This document shows, piece by piece, positions 1 to 8,827 of a DNA stretch of 64,000 bases. Origin of the DNA: Leptospirales bacterium (GTDB lineage Bacteria > Spirochaetota > Leptospiria > Leptospirales > Leptonemataceae); the NCBI GenBank assembly GCA_019694655.1, contig JAIBBN010000002.1:372001-436000 (forward strand), in the 5' to 3' direction. The translations under genes and the position numbers were made by a program. The notes under the pieces were generated by a model. It ran no database searches. It was given only the letters and a program-made list of their open reading frames with translations, and had not been told where the DNA came from. Numbering within the stretch: the first letter of the stretch is position 1; every line of letters begins with the position of its first letter.

Positions 1-757
1 AGATAATAGCTCCGGCGTGACCCATGCGCTTTCCGGGAGGCGCAGTCTGCCCCGCGATAAAGCCAACCACCGGCTTTTTGACATGCTGCTTGATCCAGCT
101 GGCGGCATCCTCTTCGTCCGTTCCGCCAATTTCGCCGATCATAACAATCCCTTTGGTATCGGGATCATTGTTGAGTAGTTCTATAGCATCGCGATGTTTG
201 GTGCCGATGACCGGGTCGCCGCCAATGCCGATGCAGGTCGTTTGGCCGAGGCCCTGACTGGTAAGCTGATGAACGGCTTCATATGTCAGCGTTCCGGATC
301 GAGAAACAACGCCAATATTGCCCGGCTTATGAATGAAGCCCGGCATGATCCCGATTTTGCACTGACCCGGCGTAATCACCCCCGGACAGTTTGGGCCAAT
401 CAAGCGCGTGCTGGATTCTTTCAACACCGGCCAGACGCGGGCCATATCCTGCACCGGGATGCCTTCCGTAATACATACAACCAGTGGGATTCCGGCGCCT
501 ACACACTCCAGGATTGCATCGGCAGCAAAGGCCGGCGGAACAAAAATTACAGATGCATTTGCACCTTCCTTGTCCATGGCTTCCGAGATAGTATTAAAGA
601 TCGGCGCATTGTGATGGCTCTGGCCGCCCTTGCCGGGGGTAACGCCGGCCACAACGTTTGAGCCATATTCAATCATCTGCGCGGCGTGAAAGGACCCTTC
701 CTTTCCGGTAATTCCCTGCACGACGACGCGGGTGTTTTTATCTACGAGTACTGACAT
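1..757 (-). CDS. sucD: Succinyl-CoA ligase alpha subunit, 3' end cut by window
   Basis: Alpha subunit of succinyl-CoA synthetase, which converts succinyl-CoA to succinate with formation of a nucleoside triphosphate in the TCA cycle. About 252 residues are visible from the ATG at 757; the end lies outside the window. The N-terminus reads [20 protein letters not shown], a CoA-binding Rossmann start, followed by GVTPGKGG, then [11 protein letters not shown] and the ligase-domain segment [10 protein letters not shown], all typical of SucD. It lies 27 bases downstream of sucC on the same strand, the usual sucC-sucD order. The active-site histidine region would fall beyond the edge. No other family fits. 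Confidence 0.95.
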   Translation of the reverse strand, partial: MSVLVDKNTRVVVQGITGKEGSFHAAQMIEYGSNVVAGVTPGKGGQSHHNAPIFNTISEAMDKEGANASVIFVPPAFAADAILECVGAGIPLVVCITEGIPVQDMARVWPVLKESSTRLIGPNCPGVITPGQCKIGIMPGFIHKPGNIGVVSRSGTLTYEAVHQLTSQGLGQTTCIGIGGDPVIGTKHRDAIELLNNDPDTKGIVMIGEIGGTDEEDAASWIKQHVKKPVVGFIAGQTAPPGKRMGHAGAII

Positions 758-784
758 TATGTTTTTCCTTTGCCTATGGCCGTA

Positions 785-1996
785 TCAGGCTTTGAATACC
801 TTGCGAATTTGGTCCACACACTGATCCAGCGTGTCGGCGGCGATGATGCCCAGATTCGCCTCATCGAGAATCTTGCGCGCTACTTCGGCGTTTGTGCCCT
901 GCAAGCGAACAATAAGCGGCACTGATATTTTCACTTCTTGCGCCGCCTGCATGATGCCATGTGCAACCCTGTCGCACTGAACAATGCCGCCAAAAATGTT
1001 CACAAAGATGGCCTTTACATTGGGATCGCCCAGAATGATGCGAAAGCCGTTAGCAACAGTGGTAGGATTGGCGCCGCCGCCCACATCGAGAAAGTTCGCC
1101 GGATCCGCGCCGGCCAGCTTGCAAATGTCCATGGTCGCCATGGCCAGGCCTGCGCCGTTCACCATACAACCAATATTGCCGTCCAGTCGAACGTAGTTGA
1201 GATTGAACTCGGAGGCCTTGACTTCCAGCGGATCTTCTTCGGTGATATCGCGATAGGCTGCCGAATCGGGATGCCGGTAAAGTGCGTTGTCATCGATCTG
1301 CAGCTTGCAATCCAATGCGATCAGCGTGTTTTCTTCGGTAAGCACCAGCGGGTTCACCTCCAGCATGCTGGCGTCCTCTTTCGCAAAAGCCGTCCAGAGC
1401 TTCATCAGGAAGTCGACGCCCTGCTTCATGACCTCGCCCGGCAAACCCAGCCGAAAGATCAATTCTCGGGCCTGCCAGGGCTGCAATCCCAGATTCATTT
1501 CCACCGGCAATTTGATGATCTTGTCCGGATGCTTGGCCGCCACCTCTTCGATGTCCATCCCGCCTTCGGTGGAAACCATGATGATCGGCTTTTGCAGGGC
1601 CCGATCCATGAGAATGGAAAGATAGAGTTCGCGGGCAATTCGAGTTCCCTTTTCCAGATAGACCTTCAATACCTGCTTGGCAACGCCGCCGGTCTGAATG
1701 GTATGAAGGTACTTCTCCAGCATGTTGCCGCCAAACTGCAGCGCTTCTTCTCGGCTGCGCGCAACCTTGACGCCGCCATCCTGGACCTTTTTGGCCGTAG
1801 CCGGATCGGGGCCGTCATAGAGCGCGCCCTTCCCCCGCCCGCCGGCATGGATTTGACTTTTCACGGCGACGATCTCGGCCTTGAGGGCGTCATAGGCTGG
1901 ACCGAGCTCATCCATCCTGGAGGCCACGCGACCCTCGGGCACGTTAACGCCGTGCTTGCGCAGCAATTCCTTTGCCTGATACTCGTGAATTTTCAT
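785..1996 (-). CDS. sucC: Succinyl-CoA ligase beta subunit
   Basis: Beta subunit of succinyl-CoA synthetase, 403 residues, the usual length. The N-terminal ATP-grasp domain begins [17 protein letters not shown] and carries the glycine-rich loop [14 protein letters not shown] near residues 51-64. The C-terminal ligase domain shows [18 protein letters not shown] and [13 protein letters not shown], which form the nucleotide and phosphohistidine side of the active site. The ATG at 1996 is preceded by GGAGA about 11 bases upstream. It is transcribed away from the phosphatase at 2083, so the roughly 85 bases between them should hold divergent promoters, although I could not pick clear -35/-10 boxes. 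Confidence 0.97.
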   Translation of the reverse strand: MKIHEYQAKELLRKHGVNVPEGRVASRMDELGPAYDALKAEIVAVKSQIHAGGRGKGALYDGPDPATAKKVQDGGVKVARSREEALQFGGNMLEKYLHTIQTGGVAKQVLKVYLEKGTRIARELYLSILMDRALQKPIIMVSTEGGMDIEEVAAKHPDKIIKLPVEMNLGLQPWQARELIFRLGLPGEVMKQGVDFLMKLWTAFAKEDASMLEVNPLVLTEENTLIALDCKLQIDDNALYRHPDSAAYRDITEEDPLEVKASEFNLNYVRLDGNIGCMVNGAGLAMATMDICKLAGADPANFLDVGGGANPTTVANGFRIILGDPNVKAIFVNIFGGIVQCDRVAHGIMQAAQEVKISVPLIVRLQGTNAEVARKILDEANLGIIAADTLDQCVDQIRKVFKA

Positions 1997-2076
1997 AGAA
2001 ACGGTCGTCTCCGCGTTGCAGTTGTGACAGGATCAAGAGCGACAAGCGGCGGGGGAATTCTTTTTTTGATTTGGGA

Positions 2077-2086
2077 ACAGGGATGT
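2077..2086 (+). promoter_or_regulatory. CsrA-consensus-like sequence on the phosphatase start codon
   Basis: The bases ACAGGGATGT match the core of the in vitro selected CsrA site (ACARGGAUGU), and the AUG inside it is the proposed start codon. The self-complementary ACA/UGU stem is only three pairs, so this is weaker than the hairpin pair at 27339-27374. It could simply be an ordinary purine-rich start region. Confidence 0.3.
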
Positions 2087-2763
2087 GGATCATTGGCGAC
2101 ATTCATGGCTGTCTGGAGGAACTCGAAGAGCTGCTGGACCAGATTGACCCATCCGACTCGCTGGTCTTTCTTGGCGACTACGTAGATCGAGGCCCGGACT
2201 CGCGAGGAGTTATCGAGCGCTTGCTCCGTGAAAAGCGGCGCGCACGTTTTGTGATGGGAAACCACGAAGCTATGATGCTGGCGCATCTTGACGAATCGGG
2301 CAGCGCCGAGGGCAGGTCCTGGTTGCATCCGGCCAATGGCGGCGATGCTACGCTTCGCTCCTATGGACTGCGGCCGGGAGCTCGTCTTGAAGAGCTGCCG
2401 GCGTCGCATCGCGCCTTTCTACAAGAACTGGAACTATACGTCGAAGGGGAGGACTGGATCGCCGTCCATGCCGGCGTGCGCAACAATGGCAGTACAGCTA
2501 TGAATGAGCAGCTCCCAGAAGATCTGCTCTGGATTCGCGAGGATTGGATTCGGAGCGAGTCCCGATGGCGCGGCAAGAAAATTTATTACGGCCATACGCC
2601 GGCCCGCTATGTTCTCGGTTTGGCTCAAGCTTGCGAGCCAATCCGTGGCAGACGTTCCGTTGGTCTCGATACAGGCTGCGTCTACGGCGGCGCTCTCAGC
2701 GCAATGCACCTGCCCGATGAACGACTGCTGCAGGCGCGGTCGCGAGGCGCGGCCCAATGGTAA
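2083..2763 (+). CDS. PPP-family serine/threonine or dinucleoside-polyphosphate phosphatase
   Basis: A 226-residue metallophosphoesterase of the PPP family (ApaH/PrpA-type). The metal-binding motifs are all present in order: GDIHGC at residues 5-10, GDYVDRG, GNHEAM, GHTP, and GLDTGCVYGG near the C-terminus. The fold suits either phosphoprotein or diadenosine tetraphosphate hydrolysis, and sequence alone does not decide which. I chose the ATG at 2083 because GGGAA at 2073-2077 is well placed; a TTG at 2071 would add four residues. The last bases overlap the cca start (ATGGTAA), so the two are probably co-translated. The start lies inside a CsrA-consensus-like sequence (see the separate entry). 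Confidence 0.85.
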   Translation: MWIIGDIHGCLEELEELLDQIDPSDSLVFLGDYVDRGPDSRGVIERLLREKRRARFVMGNHEAMMLAHLDESGSAEGRSWLHPANGGDATLRSYGLRPGARLEELPASHRAFLQELELYVEGEDWIAVHAGVRNNGSTAMNEQLPEDLLWIREDWIRSESRWRGKKIYYGHTPARYVLGLAQACEPIRGRRSVGLDTGCVYGGALSAMHLPDERLLQARSRGAAQW

Positions 2764-4094
2764 GCAGCGAGGAATCAGGCGAAAATCCGGTCCAGTCGCA
2801 CCAGCCTGAACTTCTGTCCAGTCTGCCGGCGCAAACTCAGTCCGATGTCCACGCAATCTACCGCCGCCTGCACGAACTGGGCAAGGAATGCTACCTGGTT
2901 GGCGGGGCGGTACGCGACCTGCTGATGGGCCGCAAGGCTGGTGATCTGGACTTTACGACCAATGCCCGGCCTGACGAAATCATCGCCGCTTTCCGGCGCA
3001 CCGTGCCGACCGGCTTGCAGCATGGAACCGTAACCGTTCTTCTCGGCGACGCCGCTTACGAGCTAACCACCTACCGTCGCGAGACCATTTACAGCGATGC
3101 GCGTCGTCCCGACCGAATTGAATACGCTGATCGTTTGCAGGAGGACCTGTCGCGCCGCGACTTTACGGTCAATGCGCTCGCCTACGAACCGGGAGAGGCG
3201 CTGCTCCTCGACTATCACAGCGGCCTGCGCGACCTCCGGCAGCGACTGTTGCGCACGATTGGCCGCGCGGAGGATCGTTTTTTTGAAGATGGACTGCGGC
3301 CAATTCGCGCCTGTCGCTTTCTTGCCACCCTTGGCTTTCGGCTGGATTCCGCAACGGAGCGAGCCTTGCGCAGTAGCGATGTACAGCAACGCAGCGCAAT
3401 GGTGGCGGTCGAACGCTTTAGCGAAGAGCTCTGGAAGGGATTGCGCGCCGATCGGCCCAGTCTGATGATTGCGGAGCTGGAGCGATCCGGATTGCTCTAC
3501 CTTTTTTTCACTGCCGAACACGGTCGATTTGAACGCAGCTCCGGCGCCGCCCTAGAGCGTCTGGATCGATGCCCTGGAGCGCCAATCCTGCGCCTGGCTA
3601 TGTGGTGGGAGGACCTTGGCCTCAACCCGGATGGCGCCGTCGAACGATTGGCGCGTTCCCTGAAATTTTCATGGAAACAAATTCGAGACGTGGAGTGGCT
3701 GCAGCGCTATTTTCAGTTTCAGAAAGAGCTGGCCCGGCGCGGCGCCTACCTCGATGACGATGCAGTGCTCGCCGATCTGCGCCCTGAACTCTCCTATCAA
3801 TTGCGTTCCTTCCTGAGCCGGGTCCGCGAAACCTTTCGCGATGAGAGCGGCGCATTCCTGACAATGGCGGCGCACTATCCGCTGCATGCCGCGCCCACCC
3901 GGCTCTTACTCGCTGGCCTCGAAAAGGAGGCCTTGACCATTCGCGATTTGAAGATCAATGGCGCGGACTTGATGGCGCTGGGGCTCAGCGGGCCTCAAAT
4001 TGGCAATGCGCTGAAGATGCTTCTGGATCAGGTGCTCCGCAATCAAAGTCTCAATAATCGTCAACGGCTGCTGGCGCTTGCCACCGGTCAGTAG
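2757..4094 (+). CDS. cca: CCA-adding tRNA nucleotidyltransferase (poly(A) polymerase family)
   Basis: Class II tRNA nucleotidyltransferase that adds or repairs the 3' CCA of tRNAs, 445 residues. The head domain contains YLVGGAVRDLLMGRKAGDLD near residues 44-65, with the GG/RD signature and the DxD metal pair. RRDFTVNALAY and EDGLRPIRACRFLATLGF follow and match the nucleotide-selecting neck. The C-terminal half is helical, with no HD phosphohydrolase motif, so repair activity like that of the E. coli enzyme is not expected. The start overlaps the stop of the upstream phosphatase by seven bases. Poly(A) polymerase specificity cannot be excluded from sequence. Confidence 0.9.
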   Translation: MVSSEESGENPVQSHQPELLSSLPAQTQSDVHAIYRRLHELGKECYLVGGAVRDLLMGRKAGDLDFTTNARPDEIIAAFRRTVPTGLQHGTVTVLLGDAAYELTTYRRETIYSDARRPDRIEYADRLQEDLSRRDFTVNALAYEPGEALLLDYHSGLRDLRQRLLRTIGRAEDRFFEDGLRPIRACRFLATLGFRLDSATERALRSSDVQQRSAMVAVERFSEELWKGLRADRPSLMIAELERSGLLYLFFTAEHGRFERSSGAALERLDRCPGAPILRLAMWWEDLGLNPDGAVERLARSLKFSWKQIRDVEWLQRYFQFQKELARRGAYLDDDAVLADLRPELSYQLRSFLSRVRETFRDESGAFLTMAAHYPLHAAPTRLLLAGLEKEALTIRDLKINGADLMALGLSGPQIGNALKMLLDQVLRNQSLNNRQRLLALATGQ

Positions 4095-4726
4095 CTGGAG
4101 TCTGCGTCGGCCAGCTCGTCCAGGCTGACTTCAGATTCAGGGGCCCAGCCATTGTGAATGGAATGCTCAGGAAAATACTGAAAGAATGCGGCGCGGGGTA
4201 CAATACGGTAGCCCGTTCCGTAGTTCTCCATCCAGGCCTTGCTGTATTCAATTTCTGGAATCATGTGAAAGGGAATTTCGTTTTCGAATCGATTCATCAT
4301 ATCGACAGTAACGCTCATTCCTGGAGATAGTTGCGTTTTCATAAACGCCCAGTCGCGCTTGAAACGCAGGGGATCGGGGCGCATATCGGGCACGCGCTCT
4401 TCAAGCATCAACAGGCGCTTTAGCGGACAGCCAATATCTGAATAAGGAGCAAGATTCACCTTAACAAAACGGTTGGCCAGTCCTAAGTTTTCTGTTACGG
4501 GGAGCGTGATCCTGGTCTTGTGGATGCGAGCCTTGCGCAAATCCTGATGTAGGTTTTCCAGACTGAGGTCGATCACATGGCCGCCGATGCCATACTCGCC
4601 CTCGCGTACCCAGCGATAGATGTCTCGCGGCTCGGCAAAGGCATAGCGATCCAGAAACTGCTCCGAAATGAACATGCGCTCTTCGAAGCTGACGCCCTCC
4701 CCCAGTCGTTCAACGTTCAAGTCCAT
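4088..4726 (-). CDS. Unrecognised cytoplasmic protein, last gene of the long reverse-strand run
   Basis: I do not recognise this 212-residue protein. It has no signal peptide or membrane segment and is rich in charged and aromatic residues (for example DIYRWVREGEYGIGGHVIDL, and EYSKAWMENYGTGYRIV near the C-terminus). The GGHVIDLSLENL stretch followed by alternating strands suggests a compact beta-rich domain, but I cannot assign a family. It starts at an ATG 17 bases after the plsY stop and is probably the last gene of the der-plsY run. Its stop codon overlaps the end of cca, which converges from the other strand, by seven bases. Confidence 0.75.
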   Translation of the reverse strand: MDLNVERLGEGVSFEERMFISEQFLDRYAFAEPRDIYRWVREGEYGIGGHVIDLSLENLHQDLRKARIHKTRITLPVTENLGLANRFVKVNLAPYSDIGCPLKRLLMLEERVPDMRPDPLRFKRDWAFMKTQLSPGMSVTVDMMNRFENEIPFHMIPEIEYSKAWMENYGTGYRIVPRAAFFQYFPEHSIHNGWAPESEVSLDELADADSSY

Positions 4727-4743
4727 GGCAGCTTGACAATCAC

Positions 4744-5388
4744 TCAGCGTCTGGAATGCGCCATTCCCAACTCTTCGCCGCGCCAGAGCCGCCGGATATT
4801 TTCGCTGTGTCGATAGAGCGTAATCAAAACGGCCGCTACTGTCATCCAGAGAATCGGCAGATGATCGGAGCGCCAGGGTTCATCAACATAGAGGAAATAG
4901 GCCAGGGGGAGAATGCTCACGCCAACCAGGCTGCCCAACGAGAAGTATCGAAAAATCCCTATGACAATGACGCCAGCGCCGGCGGCCGCCAGAATACCCA
5001 GCGGGAACAGTGCTGCAAAGACGCCGATCAATGTAGCCACGCCCTTGCCTCCCTTCCAGCCAAGAAAAGGAGTCCAGACGTGGCCAGCCACGGCGGCCAG
5101 ACCAAAGGCGATTTGTAGCCAGACCAGTGCGGCGGCGCTCAAATCGTTGCGCCAGGGCAGGACCAGCAACACGGCCGCCGCTCCTTTCCCTGCATCGAGG
5201 ATCAGGGTGGCCACGCCCGCCGCTGGCCCGACCACTCGATAAACGTTGCTTGCGCCGGGATTGCCGGAGCCTTCCTGTCGGATGTCAACGCCAGCCAGCA
5301 GGCGCGCCAGCAAATAGGAAAAGGGAGTCGAGCCCATCAAAAAGGCGACCGGCGCGCCGAGCAGCAGCAATCCTTGCGTCTCTGTCAT
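4744..5388 (-). CDS. plsY: Glycerol-3-phosphate acyltransferase PlsY
   Basis: Membrane acyl-phosphate:glycerol-3-phosphate acyltransferase, the first acylation step of phospholipid synthesis. The protein is 214 residues with about five hydrophobic segments. The three PlsY motifs are visible: GSTPFSYLLARLLAGVDIR with GSGNPGASNVYR, then DAGKGAAAVLL, then GHVWTPFLGWKGGKGVAT. The ATG at 5388 overlaps the der stop as ATGA, so translation is probably coupled. The reading frame is open upstream inside der, but the family start is clearly the MTETQ methionine. Confidence 0.95.
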   Translation of the reverse strand: MTETQGLLLLGAPVAFLMGSTPFSYLLARLLAGVDIRQEGSGNPGASNVYRVVGPAAGVATLILDAGKGAAAVLLVLPWRNDLSAAALVWLQIAFGLAAVAGHVWTPFLGWKGGKGVATLIGVFAALFPLGILAAAGAGVIVIGIFRYFSLGSLVGVSILPLAYFLYVDEPWRSDHLPILWMTVAAVLITLYRHSENIRRLWRGEELGMAHSRR

Positions 5389-6797
5389 TTTCGATCCGCC
5401 CCGCTCTCCCGGACATAGAGGCGCAGCGGAATCCCGTCCAGCTTGTATTCCTTGCGCAGCCGATTTTCGATATAGGCGCTCAAGTTGGGCCGAAAGTCCT
5501 TGCGCCGGTTCACGAAAAGGGCGAACACCGGCGGCTCGGTTTCCGGCTGCGTCGCGTAGAGAATTTTCAATCCGGCGCGCGTTCCTGGCGCTCCGCGAAA
5601 CCAATTTTGAACGCGATTGTTTAACTCAGCGGTAGGAATACGCAGTCGCATACGCTGGTCCAGATCAAAGGCGGCTTCCAGTAGATCTCCGATCCGCTGT
5701 CCGCTCAGGGCCGAACAGAAGACAACCGGAAAGCGCCGGGCGTGGGGAAAGAGAAACTCGAGCCGATCCCGGTATTCGCTCATTGTCTTCTGGTTCTTGT
5801 TCGGAAGCGCATCCCACTTGTTTACGGCCAGAATAGCTGGCCGACGCATTTCGTTGACCATGGCGGAAATCTTTTTGTCGAAATCGGTAACGCCGGCAGT
5901 TGCATCCAGTACATGGATGACAACGCGCGCGTCATGGATTGCACGACGCGTGCGCGTCGTAGAGAAAAAATCTACTCGCGCCTTCTCTTCGCGCAACTTA
6001 GCCGTCCGGCGCAAACCAGCTGTATCGACAATTCGCGCCTGGCGTCCCTGGTAGGTTAAGATGGTGTCCACCGTATCACGCGTTGTGCCGGGGACCTCGG
6101 AAACAATCGACAGATCTTTTCCAGCCAGGCGATTGAAGAGCGAAGATTTGCCAGCGTTGGGTCGACCTACGATTGCAATACGCGTCTCTTCGGCATTGCG
6201 CTCGGGAAAAACCGTTGAATCGTCTTTGCGCTGCCCCTTCGCATGCGAGCGAAGCGGCGCGCCATTGCCGCGACGCAAGGACGGCGCCTGTTCGGCCATG
6301 GACTCCAGCAATGCTTCCAGATTCCAGCGCCCGCGGGCCGATATTGGCGTGGCATTCAGAAGACCCATTTCAAAAAATTCGGCAAGGCCTTCAGCGGCGT
6401 GGGACGCGCCATCGATTTTGTTAACGGCAAATGCTACTGGCGCCTTTGATCCGCTGCTACGAAGCAGAGCGAGAAAATCATAGTCAAAAGCGGCCGGGGC
6501 CGGCGCTTCCAGCAAGAAGAGCGTGAGGTCGACGCTGGCGATGAAGTCTCTGGCTCGCTTGAGAACTGTCGCCTCCAGCTCGTTTGGATCTTCGATGTCC
6601 AGTCCCGGCGTATCGCAAAGCACAAAGTGGTAGGGACCGCGCTCAATTTCAACTTCTAGAATATCGCGGGTCAAGCCTGGCGTATCATCGGTGATCGCCC
6701 GTCGCCGGCCGTAGAGCGCATTAAGCAACGTGGACTTTCCAACATTGCGGCGTCCCACGAGCGCGACGCGCGGCAGTTTTTTACGTTTTCCAGACAT
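5385..6797 (-). CDS. der: Ribosome assembly GTPase Der (EngA)
   Basis: Double GTPase needed for late 50S subunit assembly. It is 470 residues with two G domains. The first has GRRNVGKST, DTPG and NKID; its P-loop carries Arg where Pro is usual. The second has GRPNAGKSS, DTAGLRR and NKWD. A C-terminal KH-like domain follows, with YIENRLRKEYKLDGIPLRLY. I chose the ATG at 6797, giving MSGKRKKLPRVALVG; a TTG at 6803 is also in frame. It overlaps the smpB stop region and is followed by plsY with an ATGA overlap. Confidence 0.95.
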   Translation of the reverse strand: MSGKRKKLPRVALVGRRNVGKSTLLNALYGRRRAITDDTPGLTRDILEVEIERGPYHFVLCDTPGLDIEDPNELEATVLKRARDFIASVDLTLFLLEAPAPAAFDYDFLALLRSSGSKAPVAFAVNKIDGASHAAEGLAEFFEMGLLNATPISARGRWNLEALLESMAEQAPSLRRGNGAPLRSHAKGQRKDDSTVFPERNAEETRIAIVGRPNAGKSSLFNRLAGKDLSIVSEVPGTTRDTVDTILTYQGRQARIVDTAGLRRTAKLREEKARVDFFSTTRTRRAIHDARVVIHVLDATAGVTDFDKKISAMVNEMRRPAILAVNKWDALPNKNQKTMSEYRDRLEFLFPHARRFPVVFCSALSGQRIGDLLEAAFDLDQRMRLRIPTAELNNRVQNWFRGAPGTRAGLKILYATQPETEPPVFALFVNRRKDFRPNLSAYIENRLRKEYKLDGIPLRLYVRESGADRK

Positions 6798-6799
6798 AA

Positions 6800-7276
6800 T
6801 CAACGATTCGCTTCGCGCAAAGCGCGCTCCATCTCGCGCTTCGCTTCGCTCTTCTTTTCACTTTCGCGTTTATCGGCCATCTTTTTGCCGCGGCCAACGC
6901 CCAGCAGCACCTTGACCCGGCCGCGCTCGTTGAAGTACATCTTCAGCGGCACTACACTCAGGCGTTTTTCCTGGATCCGCGAACTCAAATCCGTAATTTC
7001 GTTGCGATGCAGCAGCAACTTACGCGGACGCGATTCCTCGTGATTGAAATGCGTTGCATTGGCATAAGGTTGAATCTTGAGATTGATCAAGAAGAGTTCG
7101 TTTTGCCTGGGCTGCGCGTAGGCGTCGGTCAGGTTTGCCTGGCCAGCCCGCAACGACTTCACTTCCGTTCCCCGCAATTCCAGACCGGCCTCAATCGTCT
7201 CCAGGATCTCATAGTTATGGCGAGCCTTGCGATTCTCGATCGCCGGCGGCGCCTTCCTTGATGCATTCTGAGCCAT
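6800..7276 (-). CDS. smpB: tmRNA-binding protein SmpB
   Basis: Small protein that delivers tmRNA to stalled ribosomes. It is 158 residues, the normal size. Recognisable segments are NRKARHNYEILETIEAGLEL, RGTEVKSLRAGQANLTDAYA, and a basic C-terminal tail with GRGKKMADKRESEKK, which becomes helical in the decoding centre. The ATG at 7276 is preferred over an in-frame TTG at 7282. The tmRNA gene (ssrA), often nearby, is not visible in this window. Downstream is der on the same strand. Confidence 0.97.
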   Translation of the reverse strand: MAQNASRKAPPAIENRKARHNYEILETIEAGLELRGTEVKSLRAGQANLTDAYAQPRQNELFLINLKIQPYANATHFNHEESRPRKLLLHRNEITDLSSRIQEKRLSVVPLKMYFNERGRVKVLLGVGRGKKMADKRESEKKSEAKREMERALREANR

Positions 7277-7315
7277 AGTCAATGCAGGCCCGCGAGCTGA
7301 AGTCTGCTACTGGAT

Positions 7316-8827
7316 CTAAGGCCGCGGACCTCCGGCCTCGCCAGGTCCGCCCTCCAGAAATTCGATCCCGTAGCGTTGCCTGACTTCCTGGTCGGCGCCC
7401 GCAATCTGCTCCGCCGCAAGTGCAATCGTCGCTCCGCCTTCCAGTCCAATGATCAAATCCTGTCGTTCGCTGAGTCGTTGAATCGCCAGCCGCTTCAATT
7501 GTCGGAGGTTTCGCACTGCAACGCCGTTGACGGTCAGCGTGAGGCAGGCGTCGCACTGGTAGCCCGCGGCTGCCTGCGTCTGCAAGACCCGATCCAGAAC
7601 AACAAAGCGTTCGCCATCTGCGGCGGATTGCAGCCGCTGACTCTGCGCCAGGTAGCGCAGCCGCCAGGGAGCATCCGGATTTTCGCGCAGATATCGATCG
7701 CTCAACTCAACAAAGACCAGTCCGCCGACAACCCAGTAGGCGGGGAAGTCAAACTCGCGCGGGCAACGCAGCTGGCGGCGATCAAATGCGCCCAGTTTCA
7801 GCTCTACACTGCGACGCTCGCCGCCGCGAACAACGTCCAGAAGCAAGCGATCGCCAGGAGCTGCCAGCGAACCGCGCTGAAACAGGGCGGCCAGCGGCGG
7901 AAGCTGCGGACCGAAGGGACCGGCGGCAAGCATCGCCGAATCAGGCAGGCGGCGGCCATTGATGCCTACGATCACGTCTCCAGGCGTCAACGAGGCGCCG
8001 GTCAGGTCCGGCCCGGCCTCCGTTACAATGCAGGCCCCGGAACGCGCCTCGACGCCGTAGTGCGCTCTGCTCTCTGCGTCGCTCAGCGGGCGACAGTGGA
8101 ATCCCGCCCATGGCAGCGCGCTGTACATTTGCTGCTCTGTGGATTCTCTGGAAGTCCCTTCCATACGCAAGGCGCGTTGCCAGAAGGCCTGTATCAGTTC
8201 AGCTGGCAGAGCATAGGCCGAGCCTCCTTGCTCCTCGAAGACTACGCCAACCAGTTTCCCCTGCAGTAGCAAGAGCTCGCCAGGTCCCGACTGGCGCTGC
8301 CAACCGCTCAAGCGCAAAGCTGGCAGAGGCGTTTCACCCCACGGAGTGTGGCGAACGACTATCTCCTCGTAGACCACGCTCCGGCGGGGCAAGCGACGCT
8401 CAACGGCGCCGACCGCTTCAAGCGTCTGGCCGCTGCGGCCGTAGTCCATGCGACCGAGCTCCAATCTACCAGGCATGCTCTCGCCAGCGCCGGCATCGAC
8501 CTGAAGCAAGGAAAGACCCAGCTCTGGATCGAACCAGATGTAGTTGAGTGAATAGTCGCTGGCCCCCGTCGGTCGAACGAGGGCGCCGGTGCTCTGTAGC
8601 ATTCTCGGATTCAATGCAGCCAGACGACGACCGTCCAGGCTGAAGGCCGGCACGCTGAAAGAAGACTGCTCGCGTCGCCAGGGCTCGCGATGTGAGATTT
8701 CACGAACGCCAATCCGCAACTCAACGGCGGGCGGCGGCGACTCCGCGCCGATCGGCCAGAACGCCAGGGCGGCCAGCAGGAGCAGGAAAGGATTCAAAAT
8801 CGAAGATGTCTTGCCATCAATGAACAC
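7316..8827 (-). CDS. Exported HtrA-like PDZ protein without protease triad (second of pair)
   Basis: A 503-residue exported protein that starts at GTG 8827 with a hydrophobic signal segment (FLLLLAALAFWPIGA). Residues of about 45-250 resemble a trypsin-like HtrA domain, but the usual His region reads LNPRMLQSTG and the Gly-x-Ser-Gly-Gly region reads QRQSGPGELLL, so I see no catalytic triad. A PDZ domain follows (EAGPDLTGASLTPGDVIVGI). The C-terminal part contains WVVGGLVFVELSDRYL, as in the last domain of Deg-type proteases. It overlaps its upstream paralogue by 11 bases. It is probably periplasmic and non-proteolytic, perhaps a scaffold or chaperone; function unknown. Confidence 0.75.
   Translation of the reverse strand: MFIDGKTSSILNPFLLLLAALAFWPIGAESPPPAVELRIGVREISHREPWRREQSSFSVPAFSLDGRRLAALNPRMLQSTGALVRPTGASDYSLNYIWFDPELGLSLLQVDAGAGESMPGRLELGRMDYGRSGQTLEAVGAVERRLPRRSVVYEEIVVRHTPWGETPLPALRLSGWQRQSGPGELLLLQGKLVGVVFEEQGGSAYALPAELIQAFWQRALRMEGTSRESTEQQMYSALPWAGFHCRPLSDAESRAHYGVEARSGACIVTEAGPDLTGASLTPGDVIVGINGRRLPDSAMLAAGPFGPQLPPLAALFQRGSLAAPGDRLLLDVVRGGERRSVELKLGAFDRRQLRCPREFDFPAYWVVGGLVFVELSDRYLRENPDAPWRLRYLAQSQRLQSAADGERFVVLDRVLQTQAAAGYQCDACLTLTVNGVAVRNLRQLKRLAIQRLSERQDLIIGLEGGATIALAAEQIAGADQEVRQRYGIEFLEGGPGEAGGPRP

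Noticed and set aside
938-2185. Long forward-strand open frame opposite sucC
   Set aside because: It is antisense to a well-supported sucC and its translation has no recognisable domain; such shadows are common where the third codon position is GC-rich.
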